Source of the DNA: Thermoproteus sp. CP80
GTDB lineage: Archaea; Thermoproteota; Thermoprotei; Thermoproteales; Thermoproteaceae
Length of the DNA stretch: 35,694 nt
Assembly: GCF_002077075.2 (NCBI RefSeq)
Contig: NZ_LCWM02000012.1
Location: 3,488 to 39,181 of the forward strand
Direction of reading: 5' to 3'
Position 1 is the first letter of the stretch, and every line of letters starts with the position of its first letter. A program made the position numbers and the translations under genes. A model generated the notes under the pieces. That model had not been told where the DNA came from and did not search any database. It saw only the letters and a program-made list of their open reading frames with translations. Below are positions 8,804-16,370 of the stretch, one piece after another.

Positions 8804-8811
8804 TTTTAAAT
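8804..8811 (-). promoter_or_regulatory. TATA-like box of the SppA-like gene
   Basis: On the minus strand tttaaaag is centred about 22 bases before the ATG at 8786, the spacing of a leaderless archaeal promoter. It suggests the disrupted gene is still transcribed. Confidence 0.5.
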
Positions 8812-8819
8812 AATTAGAT

Positions 8820-9017
8820 CAGGCGCGCCGTGGAGCCCCATCCGCCGTAGCGGCGGAGCCGCTCGACGATTGGAGAAATACCCCTGCCCTATCTACATCG
8901 GTTAACCGTGAAGCCGCGGGCGTACGCGGCTACAGAGAGTCCCTGGGCCGCCGCGCATCTGGAGACGCATCGATCGGAACGTCGCTGAGAGCTGAGGACC
9001 ATAATGTTTAACAAGTC
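8820..9017. other. Non-coding gap with three dyad symmetries
   Basis: This 198-base gap lies between the acdB stop and the promoter of the SppA-like gene. It contains a 6-bp hairpin with a 3-base loop (ccgccg tag cggcgg, 8842-8856), a perfect 10-base palindrome cggttaaccg (8899-8908), and a second 6-bp hairpin (gccgcg/cgcggc, 8913-8930). No convincing open frame is present. It could be a 3' processing or termination region of acdB, or a small RNA; I cannot tell. Confidence 0.4.
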
Positions 9018-9713
9018 CTAGTCGCCGCCGAGAAGGAACCTGGCGTCCACGACGTAGGCTCCTTTGCCCTCCTCGAGGGCTATGACGGGGTTTAGATCGG
9101 CCTCCCTTATGGCCGGATTCTCAGACAGCAGACGGGAGAACTTGACTATCACGTCCACCACCGCGTGTAGATCTCTCGGCGGGGTGCCGCGGTAGCCCGT
9201 CAACAGCCTGTAGGCCTTCACCTCCCTCAGCATCTCCCAAGCGTCCTCCTCCTCGATCGGCACGAGCCTCATGGACACGTCCCTGTAGAGCTCCGTCAAG
9301 ACGCCGCCTAGGCCGAACGCAACGACGTGGCCGAAGACGTCGTCGTAGACGGCGCCTATTATGAGCTCGATACCCTGCGGCACCATCTTCTGTATGAGGC
9401 ACCCCTCTACCTCCGCATAGGGAGCCCGCGCCTTGACGGACTCCCTTATCTTGTTGCACGCCGCGACAAGCCCGCCTCTGTCGGCGATGCCGAGGACGAC
9501 GCCGCCCACATCGGTCTTATGCACTATCTGCCTCGAGATGACCTTGACGGCCACGGGGTAGCCTATCTTATCGGCGAGCGAGACGGCCTCCTCCTCGTCC
9601 TTGGCTACGCCGTAGTCGGGCACCGGTATGGAGTACCGCCTCAACAGCTCGAACGCCTCGTGTTCGTGGAGCTTGGTCCTCCCCTCGGCCTTGGCCCTAT
9701 CCACCACGCTCAT
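9018..9713 (-). CDS. acdB: ADP-forming acetyl-CoA synthetase, beta subunit (ATP-grasp)
   Basis: Small subunit of the ADP-forming acyl-CoA synthetase (EC 6.2.1.13), which with AcdA converts acetyl-CoA, ADP and phosphate to acetate, CoA and ATP, the main substrate-level ATP step of fermenting archaea. 231 residues, the usual size for a separate beta subunit. It is an ATP-grasp domain throughout: LHEHEAFELLRRYSIPVP near 16-33, YPVAVKVISRQIVHKTDVGGV near 57-77, and the C-terminal EADLNPVIAL. ATG at 9713 overlaps the acdA stop as ATGA, so beta is translated after alpha. Possible substrates other than acetate (branched-chain or aryl acids) cannot be excluded. Confidence 0.92.
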   Translation of the reverse strand: MSVVDRAKAEGRTKLHEHEAFELLRRYSIPVPDYGVAKDEEEAVSLADKIGYPVAVKVISRQIVHKTDVGGVVLGIADRGGLVAACNKIRESVKARAPYAEVEGCLIQKMVPQGIELIIGAVYDDVFGHVVAFGLGGVLTELYRDVSMRLVPIEEEDAWEMLREVKAYRLLTGYRGTPPRDLHAVVDVIVKFSRLLSENPAIREADLNPVIALEEGKGAYVVDARFLLGGD

Positions 9714-11119
9714 GGTCTGACCACGCCGCGTATTTTTGCGTATTGGTAGAGAGCCCACAGGGCTCTGGCCGCCCTGTCGGGCGTCGGGTAAGTGGGTATC
9801 TCGGCGTCCTCTAGGGACTTGGTGAAGGACTGGACCATCTCGCTCCCGCCGAAGTTGACAACAACTATGGGCTTCCTGAACCTCCTGGCATCTATCAAGT
9901 ATTCGGCCAGGTTTTGCGTCAAGCCCGGCACCTGCATCAAGGTGATGACCAGAGCCATGTCGAAGAATGCCGTCGGTAGCAACGCCTCCAGCACCACCTT
10001 GTAGTGCTGATCCGTGGCGGACCCCGTCACGTCCACGGGGTTCCCCAAGGCCGAGAACGGCAGCAGCTCCCCCCTCAAATCCCGCCTTATCGATTCGGGC
10101 AGTTCGGGCACCTCGAGGCCTAGAGCCTCCAGCTCGTCCACCGCCTGTATGCCCATCCCGCCGGAGTCGGTTAAGACCAAGACGCGCCCGCCCCTGGGGA
10201 GCGGCTGGGTGGCCAACGCCTTGGCCATATCGAACATATCCCTCAGATTGGCCGCCTCGATGATCCCCGCCTGCCTGAAAAGGCCCCTATACATCTCGTA
10301 GCTGCCGGCCAGCGCGGCCGTGTGGGACCTCACGGCCCTCTGGGCCGCGGCGCCCCTCCCCGCCTTGTAGGCTATTATGGGCTTCTTCTTGACGACCTCC
10401 CGCGCCGCGTCCAAGAACCTCCTGGCCTCGCCGGGATACTTGAAGCCCTCCACGTAGACCGTGATGACCTTTATCCTTTCGTCCCTCTCGAAGTATCTGA
10501 GGAGCTCCACGTCGCCTACATCGGCCTTGTTCCCGTAGTTGACCATGATGGAGAGGCCTATGTTCCTCCTGGCGGCCCAGTCCATTATGGACGCGGCCAC
10601 GGCGCCGCTCTGGCTTATAAGCGCCAGGGGGCCTGCGGGCGGCCTTCCGGCGCGCTCGGCGGGCAGAAAGACCGTGTCGAAGCCGTTGAAGGCGTTGTAG
10701 ACGCCGAGGCAGTTGGGGCCCAGGACCCTGACGCCGTGCATCCTGCCGAGGGCCCTCAGCTCGTCCTCGAGCTCCTTGTTGCCCGCCTCGGCGAAGCCGC
10801 TGCTGATTATCACGGCTGCCTTGACGCCCTTCTTGCCCGCCTCCTCGAGCACCTGCGGCACCACCTGGGCAGGCACGGCTATGACGACGACGTCCACGGG
10901 CTCTGGGATCTCCGATATCGATTTGTAGAACTTGAGTTGCCTCCCCTTGATCTCGACCTCATCGTATTTGGGGTTCACGAAGTAGGCGGTCCCCCTGAAT
11001 CTATCGATCAGGTTTTCCAATATGACGTAGCCGACTGAGGCCTGTTTCGGCGACGCGCCGACCAACGCAACGGAGCTGGGCGAGATGAGCGGCGCGAGGT
11101 CCTCCTGGCTCGAAGACAT
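9710..11119 (-). CDS. acdA: ADP-forming acetyl-CoA synthetase, alpha subunit
   Basis: Large subunit of the ADP-forming acetyl-CoA synthetase. 469 residues, in order a CoA-binding Rossmann domain (SVALVGASPKQASVGYVILENL, near 16-37), a succinyl-CoA-synthetase-like domain with ALISQSGAVAASIMDWA near 166-182, and the phosphohistidine in RSHTAALAGS at His266. The C-terminal ligase-CoA domain has VLTDSGGMGIQAVDELE. All are typical of AcdA. ATG at 11119 has a minus-strand TATA box about 26 bases upstream, so the acdA-acdB message is probably leaderless. Works with PorGDAB encoded 5 kb away, which supplies acetyl-CoA. Confidence 0.93.
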   Translation of the reverse strand: MSSSQEDLAPLISPSSVALVGASPKQASVGYVILENLIDRFRGTAYFVNPKYDEVEIKGRQLKFYKSISEIPEPVDVVVIAVPAQVVPQVLEEAGKKGVKAAVIISSGFAEAGNKELEDELRALGRMHGVRVLGPNCLGVYNAFNGFDTVFLPAERAGRPPAGPLALISQSGAVAASIMDWAARRNIGLSIMVNYGNKADVGDVELLRYFERDERIKVITVYVEGFKYPGEARRFLDAAREVVKKKPIIAYKAGRGAAAQRAVRSHTAALAGSYEMYRGLFRQAGIIEAANLRDMFDMAKALATQPLPRGGRVLVLTDSGGMGIQAVDELEALGLEVPELPESIRRDLRGELLPFSALGNPVDVTGSATDQHYKVVLEALLPTAFFDMALVITLMQVPGLTQNLAEYLIDARRFRKPIVVVNFGGSEMVQSFTKSLEDAEIPTYPTPDRAARALWALYQYAKIRGVVRP

Positions 11120-11242
11120 ATCGTAATCATAAATTTGGGATTAAAAAATTTTCTATAAACTATATCAAAAAAATTCGATAGATAATTTTTGTTTTAAATA
11201 TATGAGTTAATACCGGAATTATTGTAATATAAATATAAATAA
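11120..11242. promoter_or_regulatory. AT-rich promoter region of acdAB
   Basis: About 120 bases of nearly pure AT. On the minus strand aattttttaa at 11141-11150 is centred about 26 bases before the acdA ATG and is the likely TATA box. Further TATA-like strings on both strands (for example around 11228-11244) could drive transcription to the right toward the AAR2-like stretch. No open frame lies inside. Confidence 0.5.
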
Positions 11243-11548
11243 ATAGAATATATAGAGCGCTACTACGAAAAGGCCTTCTTAGACCTCGGTGACGATCAAG
11301 GCGTACCTGCCGCCAGCGTCCCGCCTGGTGTGTACGGCCTAGACTACGGCCAATACCTGTTCCATGGGTTAAGTCATGGCCCGCTGCGGGCGATCGAAGA
11401 TATTCCGTATGCCTTCCATAGGTCGGCGGCGACGGCCTGCGATCCTGAGCCCCATCGGCGCGTCTTCTGGCTATTGTCGACCCCAGACCCTCGGGGCGTC
11501 TGGGTCCGCGCTCGCGGCTGGGCGGAGCAACTCCCCGGCTCCGTTTAA
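11243..11548 (+). pseudogene. AAR2-like N-terminal domain remnant (tentative)
   Basis: An open frame of 101 codons runs from a TAA at 11240 to a TAA at 11546-11548. Its translation looks like protein, not shadow: IERYYEKAFLDLGDD, then VPPGVYGLDYGQYLFHG, LRAIEDIPYAFH and RRVFWLL...WVRARGWAEQL. The order P-x-G-x-x-G-[IL]-D-Y, then basic/acidic-IP-x-x-x-H, then an aromatic-rich strand and V-x-R-x-x-W resembles the N-terminal beta domain of AAR2 (A1 cistron splicing factor). No ATG, GTG or TTG occurs in frame before 11330, which is already inside the motif, and the whole is far shorter than AAR2 (about 350 residues). I read it as a truncated remnant. The family match is from memory and needs a profile search. 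Confidence 0.35.
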
Positions 11549-11557
11549 CGCGATCTC

Positions 11558-11569
11558 ATTTAATATTTA
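11558..11569 (+). promoter_or_regulatory. TATA-like box and ribosome binding site of the GH36 gene
   Basis: The string atttaatattta is centred about 25 bases before the ATG at 11588. A ggagg at 11573-11577 lies about 10 bases before the same ATG, an unusual presence of a Shine-Dalgarno-like site together with near-leaderless spacing. Confidence 0.55.
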
Positions 11570-11587
11570 CCTGGAGGCGCGATCTCC

Positions 11588-13528
11588 ATGTTTGAGATCG
11601 CCAGGGCCTACTTTAAGGACGGCGTATGTATTCCCTCCCGCGAAGGGGGCGATTACAACCTATGTGGGAGGGGGACCTCGAGGCTTCTGGTGGACGGGGA
11701 CGGCTCCTCGGGCGTCGTCGGCGTCGAGGCCAAGGCCGACGTGGAGCTGGCCGAGTGGCCTCTTGACATATCTATCAAGGCCGATGCCCTGGCCTTCGTC
11801 GCATTGACAAACGCTAGGATATACGACGGGCCTCGGGGATGTAACGAGGCCTACGTGGGCAGAGGCACGCCGGAGGAGTGCGCCTCGGCCCCGTCGAACT
11901 ATCCCAAGAAGCCGTCGGTCGAGCTGGACGTGGCCAAGTGGTGGATACAGCCCTGGGCGACTCCCTATTTCAGCGAGGATTTCCCGGATCTCCTGCCCTT
12001 CACTGTGTCGCTGTTGGTCTCGCTGAGGGACGGCGGGTATTTGGCGTTGCTGGCCGCTTCGTCGGGAGACCTCAGCGGCTACCTCTGGAGCGGCTGGACC
12101 GCCAGGGCCTATATGGGCGTCGAGTCCAGACAGGTGGGGCGCTCGTGGATATTGGCCTACGGCCTCTCCGGCGATCCCTACGAGGCCCTGAGGAGGGCCT
12201 GGGGAGCGCTCGCGGCGCGCGCCAACCTCAGGCTGAGGCGCGGGAAGCGCAGGCCCGAGTTCCTCGACCATCTGGGATGGTGCAGCTGGAACGCGTTTCT
12301 GATAGATGTGTCGAGCCTCGGCCTGTTGGACGTGGTGAGGGGCCTGAGGGAGAGGGGCGTGCCCGTGGCCTGGGCCTTGATAGACGACGGGTGGCAGAGG
12401 GAGAGGTGGGTCGAGCAGCCCTGTTGTCTCAACAGGGTGTTGACCTCGTTGAAGCCCGACGAGGGCAAGTTCCCAGGGGGCTTCGACGGGACGGTGAGGG
12501 GCTTGAGGGCGCTCGGCGTCAACTGGGTCGGCCTCTGGCACACGTTGAACGTCCACTGGGGCGGCTTCGACGACGGCGTGGAGGGCGAGCTGGGCGTCTC
12601 GGGGATCCCCTACGCGGCCGCCAAGGCGCCGCCGCCGAAATACCCCGAGGCCCTGTTCCTCTACAAGAGGCTTTACGCCGGCCTTAAGGGTTTCGATTTC
12701 GTCAAGGTCGATAACCAATGCTCCGCGAGGCTGATGGCGCGCTACGCGGGCGAGAAGGTCGGCAGAGCGGCGGCGTCGCTGCAGACGGCCCTTCAGCTGG
12801 CCGCGGAGCAGTCGGGGCTCTCGATAATGAACTGCATGTCGATGAATCCCGAGAACTACAGCAACTACTTCTCCAGCAACGTCATGAGGACCTCCGACGA
12901 CTATGTGCCCTATTGGCGCGACGGGGCGCGGCTCCACGCCATATCCAACGCGTACGGCTCCCTATTCTTCTCGGAGGCGGTCTGGCCGGACTTCGACATG
13001 TTCTCGAGCTACGACCCCTACGCCAAGCTGCACCTGGTGCTTAGAGTCTTCAGCGGAGGCCCCGTGTATATAGCCGACAGAGATCCCGGCAGGACGAACG
13101 TCGACCTCTTGAAGATGGCCGTGTTGCCCAGCGGAGAGGTGGTGAGGGTGGATTTCCCGGCCCTCCCCACGCGCGACGTGCTTTTCGAGAACCCCTATAA
13201 GGGCCGCCGCCTCCTGAAGCTGGCCTCCACGGTAAGGGGGAGGGCGGCTGTGGCCGTGTGTAACGTATCCGATCGCAGATCTGCCGACGTGGTGAGGCCG
13301 GGGTCGTTGCCGTTCGACGCAGTCGCCGAGGTCTTTTACAAGGTCTTCGCCCGCGAGGGCGGCTCCACGCCTGGCGGCGGGGTGCCGATAGAGCTGGAGC
13401 CTCTCGACTGCGAGGTCGTCATACTGTCGCGGCCGGGCCTCATAGGCCTCGCCGAGTATATACTGCCCCCGTACCCGATCGTCGATGGGAGGCCTACAGC
13501 GCCGGGCACGCCAGTTGAGATCAGATGA
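11588..13528 (+). CDS. GH36 alpha-galactosidase / raffinose-synthase family glycosidase
   Basis: Glycoside hydrolase of family 36 in the raffinose-synthase-like (SIP1) branch, to which the Sulfolobus alpha-galactosidase GalS belongs; it would release terminal alpha-galactose from oligosaccharides. 646 residues: N-terminal beta-sandwich to about 220, then a TIM barrel opening with LGWCSWNAF (229-237) and AWALIDDGWQ (261-270). FDFVKVDNQ (369-377) carries the likely nucleophile Asp375, and MRTSDDY (433-439) the likely acid/base Asp437 or Asp438. No signal peptide, so probably cytoplasmic. Start supported by TATA box and ggagg. The 3' end overlaps a small opposite-strand gene by 8 bases. Family sure; substrate is by analogy. 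Confidence 0.87.
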   Translation: MFEIARAYFKDGVCIPSREGGDYNLCGRGTSRLLVDGDGSSGVVGVEAKADVELAEWPLDISIKADALAFVALTNARIYDGPRGCNEAYVGRGTPEECASAPSNYPKKPSVELDVAKWWIQPWATPYFSEDFPDLLPFTVSLLVSLRDGGYLALLAASSGDLSGYLWSGWTARAYMGVESRQVGRSWILAYGLSGDPYEALRRAWGALAARANLRLRRGKRRPEFLDHLGWCSWNAFLIDVSSLGLLDVVRGLRERGVPVAWALIDDGWQRERWVEQPCCLNRVLTSLKPDEGKFPGGFDGTVRGLRALGVNWVGLWHTLNVHWGGFDDGVEGELGVSGIPYAAAKAPPPKYPEALFLYKRLYAGLKGFDFVKVDNQCSARLMARYAGEKVGRAAASLQTALQLAAEQSGLSIMNCMSMNPENYSNYFSSNVMRTSDDYVPYWRDGARLHAISNAYGSLFFSEAVWPDFDMFSSYDPYAKLHLVLRVFSGGPVYIADRDPGRTNVDLLKMAVLPSGEVVRVDFPALPTRDVLFENPYKGRRLLKLASTVRGRAAVAVCNVSDRRSADVVRPGSLPFDAVAEVFYKVFAREGGSTPGGGVPIELEPLDCEVVILSRPGLIGLAEYILPPYPIVDGRPTAPGTPVEIR

Positions 13529-13733
13529 CTCTGTCCGTCGAGGCGCCGACGCGGACCCTCTCCACGGGCTCCCCGAGCCTTATCACCTCGTTTATGTGTC
13601 TGGGCGATGTCAGAACAAGCCCGCCGTCTACCGTCCCAGCCTGCCTTCCGGAAAAGGGGATGTCGATGAGGGGCGTCGGGTCGTTGACCCTCAGCCTGAG
13701 GACCTCTCCGTCGGATTGGGCAAGAACCTTCAT
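13521..13733 (-). CDS. Small conserved-looking protein of unknown function
   Basis: 70 residues, not assigned to a family. It is charged and predicted to be beta-rich, with the central segment TVDGGLVLTSPRHINEVIRLG (about 34-54) looking structured, and no membrane segment or cysteine. The ATG at 13733 has a minus-strand TATA-like tttttac about 26 bases upstream, a good leaderless promoter, which is the main reason to believe it. It converges on the GH36 gene with an 8-base overlap and lies directly before the promoter of nothing else, so it appears to be a single-gene unit. The opposite strand is also open here, but without promoter. A small beta-barrel RNA- or protein-binding fold is a guess only. 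Confidence 0.55.
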   Translation of the reverse strand: MKVLAQSDGEVLRLRVNDPTPLIDIPFSGRQAGTVDGGLVLTSPRHINEVIRLGEPVERVRVGASTDRVI

Positions 13734-13753
13734 TAAAAGGGGGATTTTCCGCG

Positions 13754-13764
13754 GGTAAAAAGAT
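13754..13764 (-). promoter_or_regulatory. TATA-like box of the 70-residue protein gene
   Basis: Minus-strand aatctttttac is centred about 26 bases before the ATG at 13733. It touches the stop codon of the surface-protein gene, which is transcribed in the same direction and ends at 13764. Confidence 0.5.
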
Positions 13765-15680
13765 TACACTTGCTCGACAGTCGCTACCGCCTCGTCCTCG
13801 CCGGATTTTCTCAGCAACTTATTCACCGCGAGCGCCAGGCCGGCGGCCGAGACGCCTCCAGCGGCGGCCGCGGTGTCGGTCACAGTTATGGGCACCCCGT
13901 TGATGATGGCCACTATTGGCGTCTTGACGACCACCGTCACGGTCTGGCTTGGGCCTGACACGGTCAAGTTGCTGGTTACGTGCACTCTACCGCCCACGTT
14001 GACGGCCAGCGTGTACGCCCCCTCGAGTACGCCGTTAAACGCCACGGAGCCGCTGCTGTCGGTCGCGCCGCTGGCGGGGAAGCCGTTTATCGACACCTGC
14101 GCATTGGGTATGGGCTGGTTCAACACGCCCACCACGACCACCTTCACGTTGTATATGCCCAACTGCACCACGTGCTGGCTGAAGTCCAGCGACTGCACCA
14201 GGACGTTGGCCGCCGGGACTCCCTTGTAGGTTATCTGCACCGAGACGGGCTCGGGCTGGTACACGTAGACGCTCACCACGCCGCCAGAGACCGCCACGTT
14301 GTACTGGCCGGCCGAGGCGGCTATGTCGCCGACGGTTCCGCCGAACTTGTTGGCCACGGTTATCGTCAACGGGCTCCAGTTCACGAGGAACGTGTAGACG
14401 CCGGCCTCGGCGGTGTTGCCCTCCTGCACCACTATGTAGGCCTCATGGCCGTCGGGGCTTATGGAGGCCATCCTGACGCCGCCGCCCCACACCAGCTGCA
14501 CGTCGGTGGCGTTGGTTATTATGGCGCTGCCCGGCGTCTTTATCGACACTATCTTGGCGAGGGCGGGCAGTTGGAGCACCACTGCGGTCCACACGCCGTC
14601 GGCCACGTCGGCCTGCGTGACGTTGACCAAGGCGCGGTCGGGTAGCCAGGTGACTTGCGCCGGCCTGTACACTATGGGTATGTATATTACGTTGACCGGG
14701 GAGCTCATCGTCGACGTGACCGTGAAGCTGTCGCCGTACACTATCGCTATCCTGTAGGTCAGCTGGGCCTGCCACAGCGGCGGTATCAGGTAGCTCACCG
14801 ACCTTATTATGAAGCTCAACGTGTTGTTGTTCACTATGTCGACCAGCCCGCCGGATATGGCTATCTGGCCGCCCGACTGCTGGCCGACCAGGTTCACGTT
14901 GCCGGTGTAGGCGAACACCACGTAGCCGAGCAGTTGCCAGCCCTGGGGCACCCCTATCTGGGATCCGCTGACGGTCAGCTGCGAGTTGGGGCCGACTGTG
15001 GCGGCCTGCTGAGCCAAGCTCTTCACCAGCAGGGCGGCAGGCAGCGAGGGGCCGCTGGTTATCACCACCTTGTAGGTGCCGGGCTGCGTCAGCTCGACCA
15101 CCTTCGGCTCCACGCGGTAGGCCGATGCCGGCGATCCGTCGGGTAGCTCCACGGAGCTTATGACGTACGGCGCGCCGGGATCTAGCCTAACCGTGGCGCT
15201 CTCCCCGAAGCCCTGGGGCATATTCGCGTTGGGCAACGATATCGTCAAGACGGTTCCGTTGGCCAGCTGGACGTACTGGTCGTAGGTGAACTGGTAGGTC
15301 ACCTGTAGCTGGACCTGCACGTTGGCGTTGGCCGTGTTTATCAGCATGACCTTGCTGGCGTCGGGGCCGATGTATACCGCCTGGAGGAAGCCCTCCGAGT
15401 TGTAGGACTTGCTGAAGAAGCCGTTGGCCGCCACCTGTATCGAGGGGTAGACGCCTTGGAATTGGACCACCATGCCGCTGTAGGCGAAGCCGGAGCCGGG
15501 GGTCACAGCGGGCGGCGATATGGTGTAGGTGCCGCCGGGGCCTAGCTGCACGGTCAGCGTGACGGTCTTGTAGGCCAGGTATTGTATCTGTGCGTTGTAG
15601 GGGAAGACCACGTTTATCGGGCCGGCTAGCGCGAGCGCGGCCAGCCCTATTAGCGCTATGGGCAGGAATTTCAGGCGCAT
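13764..15680 (-). CDS. Large secreted or S-layer-associated surface protein
   Basis: 638 residues. The N-terminus MRLKFLPIALIGLAALALAG is a signal peptide with a likely cut near residue 19-20. The mature part is rich in Val, Thr, Gln, Tyr and Gly with almost no Cys and reads as a chain of beta-sandwich domains. Around residues 515-580 NQPIPNAQVSINGFPASG and EGAYTLAVNVGG form a carboxypeptidase-regulatory/PEGA-like repeat unit. A hydrophobic stretch near 604-623 followed by KLLRKSGEDE looks like a C-terminal membrane anchor with cytoplasmic tail. Together this suggests a cell-surface protein anchored at its C-terminus, possibly an S-layer stalk or component. A leaderless promoter box lies at 15698-15707. 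The exact role is unknown. Confidence 0.7.
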   Translation of the reverse strand: MRLKFLPIALIGLAALALAGPINVVFPYNAQIQYLAYKTVTLTVQLGPGGTYTISPPAVTPGSGFAYSGMVVQFQGVYPSIQVAANGFFSKSYNSEGFLQAVYIGPDASKVMLINTANANVQVQLQVTYQFTYDQYVQLANGTVLTISLPNANMPQGFGESATVRLDPGAPYVISSVELPDGSPASAYRVEPKVVELTQPGTYKVVITSGPSLPAALLVKSLAQQAATVGPNSQLTVSGSQIGVPQGWQLLGYVVFAYTGNVNLVGQQSGGQIAISGGLVDIVNNNTLSFIIRSVSYLIPPLWQAQLTYRIAIVYGDSFTVTSTMSSPVNVIYIPIVYRPAQVTWLPDRALVNVTQADVADGVWTAVVLQLPALAKIVSIKTPGSAIITNATDVQLVWGGGVRMASISPDGHEAYIVVQEGNTAEAGVYTFLVNWSPLTITVANKFGGTVGDIAASAGQYNVAVSGGVVSVYVYQPEPVSVQITYKGVPAANVLVQSLDFSQHVVQLGIYNVKVVVVGVLNQPIPNAQVSINGFPASGATDSSGSVAFNGVLEGAYTLAVNVGGRVHVTSNLTVSGPSQTVTVVVKTPIVAIINGVPITVTDTAAAAGGVSAAGLALAVNKLLRKSGEDEAVATVEQV

Positions 15681-15697
15681 GCGTCTCCGACGCCGTC

Positions 15698-15707
15698 ATT
15701 TAATAAG
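15698..15707 (-). promoter_or_regulatory. TATA-like box of the surface-protein gene
   Basis: Minus-strand cttattaaat is centred about 23 bases before the ATG at 15680, fitting a leaderless promoter. Confidence 0.55.
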
Positions 15708-15804
15708 ACCTATGTACACCTTTAATCAATAGGATCTGTATATCAGGCAAATATTACTATCTCCGAAAGATACCTTTATTTAATGCCGCCCGGCCGACCT
15801 GCGC

Positions 15805-16149
15805 CTACCTGCTGGGCCCTTCCCCGCGGAGGTAGCTGTCGCCGCCCCGCTCCCAGTCGTCGCGCCTAGGCGAGAACACGTCGACGACCACCAAGTCCGT
15901 GAGCGCCCTGACCTCATGCGGAGCCCCAGGCGGTATGTGCACAACCTTGCCCGCCGACACCTCCCGCGCAACGCCGCCGACAACGAACAGCGCCCTGCCC
16001 TCGAGGACCAAGCTGATCTGCTCGTTCTCGTGGCTGTGGGCCGGCACCGTGCAGCCTGCCTTGATCCTAAACTGCGCGAGGGTGAGGTTCTTCCCAGACA
16101 CGTAGCGCCTCTCGAGACATTCGTTGAGCCTCTCGAAAGTCCAGCCCAT
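15805..16149 (-). CDS. Small cupin-domain protein
   Basis: 114 residues forming a single cupin barrel. Motif 1 is VPAHSHENEQISLVLEG (about 35-51) with the metal-ligand set His, His, Glu; motif 2 is HIPPGAPHEVRAL (about 71-83) with the third histidine. Such proteins bind a divalent metal and act as isomerases, dioxygenases or sensors; the substrate is not inferable. The ATG at 16149 has a TATA-like box at 16165-16174. The gene stands alone between the surface protein and the por operon, both on the same strand but with their own promoters. Confidence 0.8.
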   Translation of the reverse strand: MGWTFERLNECLERRYVSGKNLTLAQFRIKAGCTVPAHSHENEQISLVLEGRALFVVGGVAREVSAGKVVHIPPGAPHEVRALTDLVVVDVFSPRRDDWERGGDSYLRGEGPSR

Positions 16150-16164
16150 AATTATACGGACACC

Positions 16165-16174
16165 CTATTTAAAG
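16165..16174. promoter_or_regulatory. Near-palindromic TATA-like box
   Basis: ctatttaaag is centred about 20-21 bases before the cupin ATG on the minus strand. Because TTTAAA is its own complement it could also direct transcription to the right, starting near 16195, into the structured block described next. Confidence 0.4.
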
Positions 16175-16181
16175 TGAAACT

Positions 16182-16370
16182 GGCCGTAGAGAGGCGTCCC
16201 TCTGTTGCGGAGGGCCGTGGGGGCTTGCTGACGGCCAGCCTTCAGCCGTCTCTACGGCCTCGTACGGCTCGGCGTAGCTGGCGAGGCGGCCTAGGCGCCT
16301 GCAGGCGGGCACGGCTTGCTACCGGCGGCCCCCGGTTCGTGCCTGCAGAGGGGGCTTGCCTCCACCGCCT
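16182..16370 (+). ncRNA. Candidate structured non-coding RNA (orientation uncertain)
   Basis: The gap 16150-16551 has no credible gene but contains strong, nested inverted repeats. An 11-bp perfect stem joins ggccgtagaga (16182-16192) to tctctacggcc (16249-16259). Inside it sit a ccctc/gaggg hairpin (about 16198-16214) and a ggccgt/acggcc hairpin (16213-16236). A second unit, about 16307-16343, has ggcacg pairing with cgtgcc around an inner accgg/ccggt stem. A third, gagg...cctc, lies near 16348-16362. The string gcttgc occurs in all three units at loop or internal-loop positions. I could not match it to RNase P, SRP RNA or a tRNA. The remaining bases to 16551 hold nothing I recognise. Confidence 0.4.

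Noticed and set aside
11270-11360. Minus-strand C-terminus reading GGRYALIVTEV before a stop in the acdA upstream region
   Set aside because: A stop lies only about 25 codons upstream in the same frame, and the plus-strand frame over the same bases looks more protein-like.
11660-12937. 425-codon minus-strand open frame inside the GH36 gene
   Set aside because: Mirror frame of a strong gene with catalytic motifs; composition is typical of an antisense shadow.
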